This document shows positions 10,492 to 21,348 of a stretch of DNA of 64,000 bases, in pieces. The notes beneath the pieces were generated by a model that was not told the origin of the DNA, made no database searches, and saw nothing but the letters and a program-made list of their open reading frames with translations. Each line of letters begins with the position of its first letter. Position 1 is the first letter of the stretch. The stretch comes from Panopea generosa (Eukaryota > Mollusca > Bivalvia > Adapedonta > Hiatellidae), in assembly GCA_029582155.1 (NCBI GenBank), contig CM055911.1, positions 49,870,901-49,934,900 on the forward strand, in the 5' to 3' direction. Made by a program: the position numbers and the translations under genes.

Positions 10492-10732
10492 TAGAGTGTA
10501 CATACATATACACCAATAATGTAATGTTACATGTAATAAAGACAAAGAAGATGAACATCATTTGTTAATATGTCCTAGTTAACAGAATATCAGAATAAAA
10601 TTTAAGTTAATTGTATTTGTCCTACCCACAATTGTTTGTATTTAAATAACGTAATATTTCTAATTCTGTTGTATCGTGTTATTCAGGTTTACACTCAGTA
10701 TTCAGTATTTATAAGTATATTAACCTCTACTA

Positions 10733-10896
10733 ATGTCGCACTGAGCGCGCTCTCAACAACCTCTGCCAAGGAAAGCACAGATGTGTTGGCTGCAACTGCC
10801 GAGGTGTCGTCCGATGAAGGTACATCCGCGGATTCAGCATCTCGACAGGTCCGACATGTAAACTCTACGATGATAAGACACCTCCGTGCCTTGAAG
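10733..10896. other. GC-richer island, possible relic exon
   Basis: About 165 bases stand out from the AT-rich surroundings in base composition. The plus frame reads STNVALSALSTTSAKEST and on to HLRALK before TAA; the minus frame is also open for about 80 codons and contains a CRTC pair followed by an SSDD acidic stretch. It lies inside the MULE-type element, so a decayed piece of the transposase (minus strand) or a captured exon are both possible. Neither strand shows a recognised domain. Confidence 0.3.
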
Positions 10897-10899
10897 TAA

Positions 10900-12895
10900 T
10901 CAATTCTGCTGATACCTATTAAAATACATTATATAAAAATTGAGGCTCTAATCTGTGGGACGGGTGCGTAGATTTAATCAACCGTTTTTGTTTAAAAAAT
11001 CTTTATAAATCAAACATCGTTTCCGTTAAATCCAGACTCAGTCATCCCTTAAACAGTTTGCATACTGCATCAAAAATAAATATGCGCGTTATTCATTAGG
11101 TGCTAATAAACAACACGCGCTTGTGAATACCCTTTTTTATTTTGTACAGCACCGATTAATTAGGTGCTAAATACAAAATACACACTTATTCAATCACACA
11201 GAGTGAATACACACTGGATTTATGTACACAAACCTTAAATTTTTAAATGTTTAAGATTTGCATAAAAATAGTATTAATAATAATATTGATCATACAGTAA
11301 CTACATAACCGAGTTGGCAACAGTGTAAGGTCGGGGAAATAATAACAATAAAACAGAACATTCAGATCTGGGAGAGTAATTTTCAAATCTAAAATAAATT
11401 CACGGATTGGAAAATTTGAAATTTGTCATGCAACATAGTCTTAATATTACTCATAGTTCCTGAAAATTTCAGAATAAAATCTGCAATAGTGTATTACTTA
11501 TTGCTTTCAACAGACACTCAGTTACAGAGAAATTTGAATATTGTGGGAGGAGCAAACTTGTCAATATTTGTCATGTGACCAATGTTTGTAAACAAACTTG
11601 CATGCTGTTTTTATCTCACATGGCTGTATTTAAGATGTAATAGTTAAATACAAACTACAAATCGTGCAAGACTTACCAAACTTTTAAACGATTCCTTCTA
11701 TTATCCCTTTTTAATCACCAACAGTTGTATATCACCATATTTAATTGAATTATACAATTATTTCTCTTCTTTATTAAAAAAAATATGGTGCCACATGAAT
11801 GAATAATTTAACATGTGTATTATATCACATGAAACAGAAATGATAGTTTTAGATTCAAACTAAAGATAGTGTTTTCACTAGGAATATCATGAATATATAT
11901 ATATATATAACGGCTTTTGTAACTTCTTAATTACAACTGATTTATTCATCATGATTTCTGCTTTAATGAAGTTGGAGTGTTTTATCTCCCACCGTGTATT
12001 ACATTGTTATAACAGGAACCAATTTGTTTAATGATTTTCTCACTTTTTATTTTGTTTTTGATATGCGCGGCCTTGACATTAATCATAACCACCACAATTT
12101 ATAATTCACAGTTGATACACATGCATGATAAAACACCAACATTAATTAAAGTTTATTATTAGCACAGTCTCTATCACTCAACTTTGTATCAAAGGTATGA
12201 TTTGAGGTATTGTGTTGAGAAAGACACCTTTAGCAATTTTATATCACATCAACATTAGTTCATGTCTAATTCCTAATATATTCAACAAAGTGTAGAGTAT
12301 TACTTTTTTATCAGTAACATCCCATTTTTAATATAATATCCAAGTATGAATATAATTGCAAGTTCTTATTTTCCGTCACTTAAAGTGACAAAAATATCAG
12401 CACATAATATGTAACATATCTATGTATTTTAATTTACCTCCAAATCGTACTAAATGATTCATAATGGGCTATACGAACTTGAATATAGGGATTTTGGGCA
12501 TATCTGTTAGACTGATCACAATGCTTGAATTGTGGTTTAAAATTAATAGGCACATATGTTTATATACATATACACTTACTTTGATATCAATCAACAACAT
12601 TATCTTATCACTTAATAGTGTTGATTAAACCATCATTGCCTGATAATTATTCATTAAAGACCCTTCAGTCCCTAATGCTAAAGTGGGATGTGACATTGAC
12701 CCCAGAGAAAACATTCCTGTATCAGTTACAATGTAAACATTCTGCATTGTTTTACAAACATTTTGCTGTCTGCTATTAACACTGTTCTATTGTTAGACAC
12801 TATTATACACTCCCAGTTGATAAAACACGCTCTGTAGAGTAACTACTTTACATCCGGTAGTCTGATCGGATGTTGGGGCTTTAAACAAAATAAAT
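10900..12895. other. AT-rich interior of the element, no gene seen
   Basis: About 2 kb without coding or RNA signal. It has a TA run at about 11896-11908 and tandem-like GTGCTAATAAACAACACG / GTGCTAAATACAAAATACAC words near 11100-11180. Confidence 0.6.
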
Positions 12896-12906
12896 TTATG
12901 CTATAA

Positions 12907-13155
12907 ATAGGTCGTGAATTTAAAATTTCAAGTGATTTCTTATCATGGGACGATAGTGATATAAACTTAGAATTATTATTGGGAGAATATACGGATTATG
13001 AAATTAATGACCAGCACATTGCTTTGACACAGACTGAACTTTAAAAGATAAACAACTGTGTTTGTTTGTGTGTCCATCATGTTTATTAGAGCTAAAGACG
13101 ATATCTGGATTCCGTGGTCATGTTACAAAAAAGCATGAAATAAGTACTGCAAAAG
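12907..13155 (+). pseudogene. C2H2 zinc-finger exon fragment, frameshifted
   Basis: A first frame (12907-13044) reads FLSWDDSDINLELLLGEY, then TDYEINDQHIALTQTEL and a stop. A second frame, from about 13045, reads LCLFVCPSC, then LLELKTISGFRGHVTKKHE. CPSC-x(12)-HVTKKH fits the C2H2 spacing C-x2-C-x12-H-x4-H. The two look like one protein split by a small frameshift. The exon-like region ends in AAAAG followed by GTAATT, a good donor, at 13155. TATAAATAG lies just upstream at 12902. There is no ATG in a suitable place. It lies about 450 bases inside the right end of the MULE-type element, on the opposite strand to the transposase. Confidence 0.5.
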
Positions 13156-13605
13156 GTAATTTAATTTAAACTCCACAAGCTTATTTATACCATTTATTTA
13201 TAACATGCTTTTCGATTTATGATAGATTTATCAGTGAATATTGATGTTAATTCCGCTGTTAAAAACAATGATTTTTCCTTTTTTTGTGGAGAGCAGTAGT
13301 CCAGTCAAGATTACATTACAATCACAACTGGCATTTTTCAAAACCATTAAGTCAACTTCGAGTAAAGATATCAGAATAAATATTTCTGCACTATTGCAAT
13401 TCACCTAATACATAATGATAATTAAACAAAAACAAAAATATAATACCGAAATAAAGTTTTTGTAATTTTAATAAAGTCCCATATAAACCCACTCGAAAAA
13501 AAACCCTGCAAAATTGTCTTTTCCAAATCATAAAAGTCGACACTTCTAATAAGCATATCGAAATAAAAAATTCTGCACTCGTTCAACATACTAAATACAT
13601 AATGA
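13156..13605. other. AT-rich right subterminal region of the MULE-type element
   Basis: No second exon for the zinc-finger fragment was found; the 81-codon minus frame here has no recognisable motif. Confidence 0.5.
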
Positions 13606-13637
13606 GGGGACCGAAATGTCGAGGGGCCGAAATGACC
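13606..13637 (-). repeat. right terminal inverted repeat of the MULE-type element
   Basis: The plus strand reads GGGGACCGAAATGTCG then AGGGGCCGAAATGACC, the inverse of the left end with about 27 of 32 matches. The 48-bp minisatellite begins directly after it. Confidence 0.65.
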
Positions 13638-13640
13638 GAC

Positions 13641-13905
13641 AGCCATCATCAGCAGCAACATAACCATTCACACTTACGTTACCCACTACATCATCATTAG
13701 CAGCAGTAAACACCACCACTCACACAAATATCACACTCATCATCATCATCATCAGCAGCAGCAGCAAAATCACTTTCCACAATTACACCACCTACAACAG
13801 CATCCCCATTCACACTAACAGCTCACACACATCATCATCAGCAGCAATATGGTTATTTACACTAACAGCTCGCACATTAGCATCAGCATCAGCAGCAGCA
13901 ATGAC
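13641..13905. repeat. 48-bp minisatellite, continuation between two insertions
   Basis: Same unit as 4549-5716 (CATCAGCAGCAACATAACCA, TTCACACTTACG, CACTACATCATCATTAGC) with more CAT and CAG expansion toward the right. It is the broken-off continuation of the array before the MULE-type element. Confidence 0.8.
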
Positions 13906-14123
13906 TTGTATAGAAAGAAAGGAAACTTGCACCTCCTGACTAAATATTGATGAAATAGCACAGAAAGATTCATAGTTCGCAAACTAATCATACTTAATTC
14001 ACAGGCAACTGATTTCTTATATATAAACAACTGATTTCTTGTACATAAACTGTAATTGTAATAAATCTTAGATGTTTAAACATGTTTCGATCACGTAAAA
14101 TGATCTTGAATTTAATGTATTGA

Positions 14124-14217
14124 GCGGCCGGTATTGGAACCTGGAAAATCCGGCCCCATTCCAAAACGGCAATGGAGAATCCGGTCCCATTTAGCATGGT
14201 CCATCCGGCCCCACTTG
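14124..14217 (+). repeat. left inner inverted repeat
   Basis: Contains GGAAAATCCGGCCCCATTCC, GAGAATCCGGTCCCATTTAG and CCATCCGGCCCCACTTG in order; it pairs with 15942-16028. Confidence 0.55.
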
Positions 14218-15404
14218 TTTTAAAATATTTTTTTAGCAATATTAGGGTTATTTATCATAAAACAATACATACATAATATGTATATGCTTACAATAAAATA
14301 TTTATGAAATACACATAAACACGATAAGCTTGATAATTTGTGTCGCGAATCAACAAATCAACAGTTTTTTTCATACATGTGGAAATGTAACATTGGAAAT
14401 CAATTTGCTATTGATTTTGTAAGATATTATAAATATGCACCATATTCAACTATAGATGATGGCAGACCAAAACTTTTTAATTATGCATGTATAAATAAAC
14501 CGTAAATAAAGAATAGTTGTATTATTCTACACTTATAATGAATACAGTTATCTATTTGCCTTTCAAAAAAACACCCATAATTCTAACATAAATCTACATT
14601 CTCAACATGAGATATTGCATACAAAATTTAAATACGAAGAAAAGATACAATCTGTAAATTGTACACCTTTGAAATACTCGTATCAAATATAATCTCTTCT
14701 GTTCACTGTGTCTATGATCATCTCATCTTATCAAATAGCTAGTTATTTACATCACAATATTACAATATTTAATTAATTTTTCAACGTACAACACTTATTC
14801 ATTAACATATGATCTTACACACCCTGAAAGAATTTGCCAGTAAGGTTAAGTTGTTTCCCATAGCAATTTGAATCGTAAGCATTTACATACACAAATCACG
14901 TGACTGTCTGCTGATCTTTGAACTGACTGTCTACTGAATTTTAAACAGGTTACTACACGATATGAGCGATATTGAAATATACCAGACACTCTATATATAT
15001 ATATAATTGTTAACGCTAGTGATAATGCGATATTTTAGAAGATAACTTAAACTATCATAATGACAGAAAGAATTAATTAAAATACGATTAACAATTTTGC
15101 TTTATATATTAAAAATAGAATGCACTTCAACCATTTACAAAATATCTTTAAAAAAATAAAGACTCATAAATATATGCCAATTTACAAACCAATCCCTCAA
15201 GATGACACACTCAATAGATATTAACAGGATACAGTGGGGGCATTATATACAATTACAATACAACTGTATTGAATGAATGCAAAATCCTTTTTATCTGTTA
15301 AGATGTTGACGTTGATATACACTAAAATTAATTGCATACTATCGTGTTACAGTTTCCTAAAGAATATATAAATATATTTTAAACTTATTTATTTTACTTC
15401 GATT

Positions 15405-15592
15405 GTGAAACAAATTCTTACAACTTAGACAAATCACGATCGAAGTCTTCCTGGGTAGGACCAGTACAGAGCATATGCGGAAAAGGTGTCTTGCTCAAGG
15501 AAACTACACATAGCCGTAGAGGAGGATCGAATACACGACTCTCCGATCATGGGTTCGAATCTCTACCACTGGACCATGCGCTCCTCATATTA
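15405..15592 (-). mobile_element. tRNA-headed SINE, family A, minus strand
   Basis: On the minus strand the head reads ATGGTCCAGTGGTAGAGATT and a B-box-like TATTCGATCC, followed by the family body GACACCTTTTCCGCATATGC, TACTGGTCCTACCCAGGAAG and GATTTGTCTAAGTTG. The same body occurs at 50357-50541 and 56222-56440. The non-coding RNA polymerase III design and multiple copies identify it as a SINE. Confidence 0.75.
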
Positions 15593-15941
15593 CTTTGTTT
15601 ATTTTAATATAGTTTTTTGTACTTTTGTTTTTTCTTGTATTTATCTTTTTAAAAGTATCGTCTTGAGAGACAGAACGTGGGAGAAAGATGTATGTAATTA
15701 TTTTCATTGTTTAAGATAATATTAATAAACTAAATATTAAATCGAATTATAAATCATACGTGTTTAATTCCTAAAAATAGTAACTTTTCATTAATAGTCA
15801 TTGATTATTGTATGCATTATGTAATTCGGAATTGCCTGTTTATCAATAACAATCCTGCAGTTATTAATATGTGCGTTTCAAATTATCTAATAACTTTCCA
15901 GTTTTTTAATCAATAATAAATGCTACTATTTTTAAAATAAA

Positions 15942-16028
15942 TGTGGGGCCAGACGTTTCATTCAGGGGCCGGATTGATAACGAGGCTAGATTTACATGGG
16001 ACCGGATATTCCCGGTATAGAGGTTTGA
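15942..16028 (-). repeat. right inner inverted repeat
   Basis: The plus strand has TGTGGGGCCAGACG, TTCAGGGGCCGGATTGATAA and ATGGGACCGGATATTCCCGG; read in reverse it gives the same CCGGTCCC/CCGGCCCC series as the left side. Confidence 0.55.
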
Positions 16029-16296
16029 CGGAAAATTTATAGTAATCAATTTGTCGTTATTTTAGTTGCAGTATACGATTTCTTTAAACACAAGTACTTC
16101 AACAATTTTAAACACAAACTGATGGGAATGGTATTGTTTTGATAACAATATCATTCTGCATCGTAAGAATTTTGATTTGTATTCCTGAAATGAATGGAAG
16201 TTAAGATAACTGAAAACGAAATATTGCGAGATTTTGCACGAATACATAAGCGGTCACAAAATTTCAATTAGTTGCCTTTCCTTCTCTGTATAATTC

Positions 16297-16605
16297 CTTG
16301 GCAGCAGCATTATCACCACTCACACTAACATCACACACTTCATCAGCAGCAGCAACATCACTGTTCATACTAACATCAAACACTTCATCATCATTAGCAG
16401 CAGTAAACATCACCATTTATACTATATCACACTCCTCATCATCAGCAGCAGCAGCAGAACATCACCATTCTCATTGATGTCACATACATGATCATCATCA
16501 GCAGCAGAAAACATCAACATACATTAAGAGCTAACACATTATCATCATCAGCAGCAGCAGTAAACATCAACATTCACATTACTATCACGTACATCCTATG
16601 CAGCA
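16297..16605. repeat. 48-bp minisatellite, last segment of the left array
   Basis: Degenerate units with CACTAACATCACACACTTCA and CATCATCAGCAGCAGCAG; continuation of the array at 13641-13905 after the inverted-repeat element. Confidence 0.75.
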
Positions 16606-17479
16606 ATGAGGTGTATTAGAAATTGACACAAAATTATCAACAAAATCGCTCATTGTTCGTTTTGGTTATTGCTTATCTTATAAGTTAACTTTGTAATGGA
16701 ATTCCAGAATTTTCTAGGTGATGATTTATTTAAATAAGATAGGTTACATTTAAGCAAATTTACTTTGATTTGATAAAAGCAACCATTTCAACAAGATTAT
16801 GTTTACATTTAAGAAACTCAGATTTAGCATTATGGCATTTTTTATTGAACCAGAGTGTTATTAATGCTTTAAGTATGCGGTTTTGGTGACTATGATTTAG
16901 CAAAATATTTAAAATATATGTTGTACTATTTAGTATAAAGACTTAATACTCCTATTTATATTGCATTCACCGGATGTAAATTTCGCAGATTTACCATCGA
17001 AAATATGTGTTTTTAGAGTTAATTAGGTTAAAAAAAACCCTCCAACTAGTTCCATACTCTTTTATCGACATTACGGCGATTATTGGGCACATTTTGACTT
17101 GACATATAATTTAAGGAATATGTTATGGGATGACAATGATAAAAAAATTCTATCATATCCAAGATAAAGATTTAAAATTGCTTATATTAGTTATTTAATA
17201 ATCAACAGCGCACTGAGACAGCCCTGTTTCTATACAAACTATGATACATTCATTAACTATGACATTGTCTGTTCACAATATGTACATTCTTTTCCTGAAA
17301 TAGAGTCACATACAAATCATTATTAATATGATTTGATAAATCGGAAGATATTCATTCTGCATACTCACATAACGGTCTCGTTGTATGTCACCGATTTAAT
17401 CCAAAAGATGACCCGTGCAAACATTTAAGTCAACTAGCAAATTTATACTCATCTTCTAACTCACTATAGTGTCATATGA
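16606..17479. other. AT-rich, no gene seen
   Basis: No coding, RNA or repeat signal that I can support. Confidence 0.6.
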
Positions 17480-18476
17480 TTTACAGACAAAACGGCCCCA
17501 AACCAAAACAGCCCCAGACCAAAACAGACCCATATACCTTAGTCAAAACGGCCCCAAACAAAAACAGCTCCAGACCAAAACAGACCCATATACTAAGGCA
17601 AAACGGCCCCAAACAAAAACGGCCCCAGACCAAAACAGACCCATATACCTTATTCAAAACTGCCACAAACAAAAACGGCCCCAGACCAAAACAGACCCAT
17701 ATACTTTAGTCAAAACGGCCCCAGACCAAAACATACCCATATACTTTAGTAAAACCGGCTCCATTATATATTTCTGTTACACATCTCCTAAATCACTATA
17801 GTGTCATACGATTTTAGACAAAACGGCTCCAAACAAAAACGGTCCCAGACCAAAACAGACCCATATACCGTTGTCAAAACGGCCCCAAACAAAAACGGCC
17901 CCAGACCAAAACAGACCCATATACTTTAGTCAAAACAGCACAAAACAAAAAACGGCCCCAGACCAAAACAGACCCATATACCTTAATCAAAACGGCCCCA
18001 AACCAAAACGGCCGCAGACCAAAACAGATCCATATACCTCAGTCAAAACAGCCCCAAACCATAACGGCCCCAGACCAAAACAGACCCATATACCTTAGTC
18101 AAAATGGCCAAAAAACCAAAACGGCCCCAGACCAAAACAGACCCATATACCTCAGTTAAAATGGCCCCAAACCAACACGGCCGCAGACCAAAACAGACCC
18201 ATATACCTTAGTCAAAACGGTCCCAAACCAAAACAGACGCAGACCAAAACAGACCCATATACCTTAGTTAAAACGGCCCGAAACCAAAACGACCCAGACC
18301 AAAACAGACCCATATACCTTAGTCAAAACGGCCACAAACAAAAACGGCCGCAGATCTAAACAGACTCATATACCTAAGTCAAAACGGCCCGAAACCAAAA
18401 CGACCGCAGAACAAAACAGACCCATATACGTAAGTCAAAACAGCCCCAAACAAAAACGGCCCCAGAAAATACTTTA
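17480..18476. repeat. 56-bp minisatellite array
   Basis: About 17 units of roughly 56 bases containing ACGGCCCCAAACAAAAACGG, CCCCAGACCAAAACAGACCC and ATATACCTTAGTC. At 17758-17818 unique-looking sequence including CACTATAGTGTCATACGATT interrupts it; nearly the same words (CACTATAGTGTCATATGATT) precede the whole array at 17463, so the leader was duplicated along with it. A 56-base unit shifts frame each time, so open frames alternate between QTKTDPYT, PDQNRPIYL and PRPKQTHIL types. These frames are by-products. Confidence 0.92.
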
Positions 18477-18479
18477 TAC

Positions 18480-19435
18480 AGTAAAAACAGTGACATTGGT
18501 GGTATAAACTTAGATAAACAGAATGTAAGGGGAACAATGTTTGTTTTTGTCACGAATTTAAATTTTTCTGATTTAGGTTGTTGTTTATTTCTCACAAAAA
18601 CACTATATTAACAGTAAAAACAAAACTATGTTGTTGAATATTATACAATAACAAAGCATTATAAGTAAGGATATAATATTTACTTCGGTAAATTTTCATA
18701 TCTTTATGAAAAAATAAATAAACACAGGTTTTAATTTATTTTTCCCCATTACAAAGAAGAGGTATCATTCAAATGTCTTAAAAAGAAAATCACTTTTGTG
18801 TTTTAATATGCTTACAATTCACAATTTTTATAAAGGACCCATATATGTCCATAATCATGATCACCATTTGTTTCCCATGCTTCCTATATACAAGTAGTAA
18901 GACGAAAATTTTCAAAGTTTATCTTCAATTTGACTGTTATGGTCCCACCTCCAAGGTCCCAGTGGTGTGGGGACCATTCAATTCACAATTCTGATTTACC
19001 CTTAAGTATCACAGATTCTATTCAACAAAGGGGCTTTTGTAAATCTCTTAAAATCTACCAAGTGGGTTTTGTCCATGTGTACACTTTTTGACCAAAAATG
19101 TGAATTGTGACACACTAATTACTTTTAGGCCCCACCCCAGGGTCAAACCGCAAGACACTGGGACATGCATTTCACACAACGGACGACACAAGATGGACAA
19201 AAGAAGATCACAAAAGATCCCTTGACTTCTCGCACAACTTTTAGATTTCCAGTAGGGCTCCATTGTAACATTTTTAATTAAAATACAGTGAAAAAATCTG
19301 CAGCAAGTGTCTGGGCTCAAATTCTTCGCTGGCTCAAGATATGCAATTAAAAAAAAAGGGGGGGGGAAGAAAGTACACCTTTACCAGTTATTTTAAATTC
19401 AATGTTTTTATGATACCTATCACTTTCTAGAGATT
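18480..19435. other. non-coding; possible old interspersed repeat
   Basis: No gene seen. 18835-19230 has a patchy GC profile (TGGTCCCACCTCCAAGGTCC, GGCCCCACCCCAGGGTC, then GGACGACACAAGATGGAC) like interspersed repeats I recall from molluscs; there is no second copy in this window to prove it. Confidence 0.35.
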
Positions 19436-19439
19436 GATT

Positions 19440-19640
19440 GATATACAACATTGTGTCTCATAATCATTCGCCTCTCACAGCTGATTCAAGTGGAAAAGTT
19501 ATAAGCTACTACCGGAGATGAGGTGTGCTCGAGTACTGGTTAACCTTTCAGAAAACAGTGGTTAGGTTAACTGATCATCGGTTAGCCATCAACTCCATAA
19601 ACATGACGCTAAATATTCAATAAATCAATCAATTCAATAT
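19440..19640 (+). mobile_element. SINE family D, 5'-truncated
   Basis: TCTCACAGCTGATTCAAGTG, GTACTGGTTAACC, GTTAACTGATCATCGGTTAG and the tail CTAAATATTCAATAAATCAA match the fuller copy at 26225-26560. The tRNA-like head is missing. Confidence 0.65.
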
Positions 19641-19880
19641 TTCTTGTATAATGATTTTGTAGATTTGCTGCAGTAACCTGGAGTAACCTTATGTTACCAA
19701 AGAAAAAGAAGGGTAACCAAGTAACCAGGAAAAGGGACATGTTTTATTCAATATTTCTTCTATTATGATTTTGTAGATTTGCTACAGTAAACCGGAGTAA
19801 CCTTTAGTTACCAAAGACAAAGAAGGGTACATGTAGCCAAGTAACAAGAAATAGAGAGATTTTTTTCAATATTTCTTATA
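19641..19880. repeat. 117-bp TTACC-rich repeat, start of a split array
   Basis: Two units of the roughly 117-base repeat with GTAGATTTGCTGCAGTAACC, AGTTACCAAAGACAAAGAAG and GGTAACCAAGTAACCAG. The array is interrupted by a MITE at 19881 and continues at 21001. Confidence 0.8.
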
Positions 19881-20058
19881 CAGTAGAACTTCGATGGCTC
19901 GAACCCGACGGGACTTGTCAAAACAGTTCGAGCATTGTTCAACATCATACCAAATATGTACATGCATATACATTGAAATGGGATTTCGGGCAGGACAAGA
20001 TGTTCAAGCTATATATCGTGTTCTATCTATGCGTGTTCGAGCCAACGAAGTTCTACTG
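19881..20058 (+). mobile_element. MITE with CAGTAGAACTTCG termini, copy 1
   Basis: A 178-base element begins CAGTAGAACTTCGATGGCTC and ends CGAAGTTCTACTG, perfect terminal inverted repeats flanked by TA on both sides, as expected for Tc1/mariner-type insertion. The interior has GAACCCGACGGGACTTGTCA and GTTCGAGC words and no open frame. Confidence 0.8.
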
Positions 20059-20060
20059 TA

Positions 20061-20747
20061 TAATCATCTTTAGTAAATCACTTATTCAAATGCTTATGAC
20101 AACACCCATAAGTGACTAACTGGCTCATAATAAAAATCTCTACAATAACATTATTGGCTTGTTTACAGGTAGAGACGACGATTACCATCAACATTAACCT
20201 TGTATTTTACTGCAGTTAGGAATGTCTTGATCTTGAGATGAATGATTTTACACATTATATTGTTAAATATCTATTTTAAAACATATCGCGTGTTTCAATA
20301 GCGTTCTAACATGACATGATCTGTATGAAATATTTTGTGAATGTTTTAGTGTTTACTTTATTAAACATCAAACACTAGAAGGAATATAAAGCTTTAGATA
20401 ATTGCGGTATTACTAATCAAAGCAAAGAGACTTGTAAATCTGCTGCGTATTATATCAGCTATTCACATTTATTAGCTTACTAAAGGACTTTAAAGGGAAC
20501 GCTGCAATTTTCACTTAAAACTATTTCTGAAAAGTATATATACTTATTATGTAAAGTTACATTACCATAGCACATTTTTAGACTATTTTTTTGTTCCTGT
20601 GTTGAGAAAAGTGCATAACTCTGTTACTCTTGTAAATGGTTGAAAAACATTATATTTGGCAGATCTTCGACAGCAAGTGCAAATTATATATTAATTTCCT
20701 GAGTTGTATCGGAATGATAGAACTTATACCATGTATATAAAGATGAA
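20061..20747. other. unique AT-rich segment between two MITEs
   Basis: About 690 bases with no gene; it differs from the 117-bp repeat on both outer sides. Confidence 0.6.
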
Positions 20748-20749
20748 TA

Positions 20750-20998
20750 CAGTAGAACTTCGATCAATCGAACCCGACGGGACTAAACAAAATAGTTCGA
20801 ACGAAGAGTGTAAAAACACAGGCCAATAATCATGTTGGCTAAACCTAATTTATAGTTCGACTCTTCCAAACATCGGTGTTCTAGCCATCGAAGGTAGAAT
20901 AATAGAATTTAAATAGTATTTCGGCCAGGACCAGATAAGTGGTTCGAGCCATGTATGGTGTTCCAGCTATCCGTGTTCAACCCAACGAAGTTCTACTG
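20750..20998 (+). mobile_element. MITE with CAGTAGAACTTCG termini, copy 2
   Basis: A 249-base relative of 19881-20058 with the same termini (CAGTAGAACTTCGAT and CGAAGTTCTACTG) and TA flanks. It shares the CGAACCCGACGGGACT block and the GGTTCGAGCCATGTATGGTG type end region but has about 70 extra interior bases. Confidence 0.8.
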
Positions 20999-21000
20999 TA

Positions 21001-21348
21001 TAATGATTGTGTAGATTTGCTGCAGTAACCTGGATTAACATTTAGTTACCAAAGACAAAGAAGGTAACCAAGTAACCAGAAATAGAGACATGTTTTTCCT
21101 GAAGTAACCTTCAGTTACCAAAGACAGAGAAGGGTAACCAAGTAACCAGAAATAGAGATATGTTTTTTCTTCAATATTTCTTATATAATGATTTTGTAGA
21201 TTTGCCGTAGTAACCTGGAGTAACCTTCAGTAACCAAAGGCAAAGAAGGGTAACCAAGTAACCAGAAAAAGAGACATGTTCTTTTTTCAATATTTCTTAT
21301 ATATGATTTTGTAGATTTGCTGCAGTAACCTGGAGTAACCTTTAGATT
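21001..21348. repeat. 117-bp TTACC-rich array, second part
   Basis: Three to four units with GATTTTGTAGATTTGCTGCA, CCTGGAGTAACC and GGTAACCAAGTAACCAGAAA. The first unit begins exactly at the TA next to the second MITE. Confidence 0.85.

Larger units (their letters stand above)
5723..13637 (-). mobile_element. degenerate MULE-type DNA transposon inserted in the 48-bp minisatellite
   Basis: The interval starts with GGACATTTTGGCCCCTCAAC (5723) and ends with GAGGGGCCGAAATGACC (to 13637), which are inverted repeats of each other over about 32 bases with about 27 matches. On both outer sides the DNA is the same 48-bp minisatellite, which shows where the element landed. A minus-strand MULE transposase remnant lies 550-1100 bases from the left end, its stop facing the left repeat. 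The 7.9-kb length is inflated by later insertions, including a candidate LTR element near 7505-10491. No 9-bp target duplication can be read, because the flanks are repetitive. Confidence 0.6.
13902..16300. mobile_element. inverted-repeat element, possibly two nested elements
   Basis: Two sets of inverted repeats are visible. The outer set pairs ATGACTTGTATAGAAAGAAA at 13904 with the inverse of CCTTTCCTTCTCTGTATAAT near 16276. The inner set pairs 14124-14217 with 15942-16028 (AATCCGGCCCC, AATCCGGTCCC and ATCCGGCCCC in the same order inward). The 48-bp minisatellite lies on both outer sides. The interior is AT-rich with no transposase and holds one minus-strand SINE, so it is non-autonomous. 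The repeated CCGGNCCC words recall the style of the MULE-type ends, but the family is not established. Confidence 0.55.

Noticed and set aside
17469..17801. 110-codon plus-strand frame with QTKTDPYT and PDQNRPIYL repeats
   Set aside because: Translation of the 56-bp minisatellite, with the motif changing each time the frame rotates.
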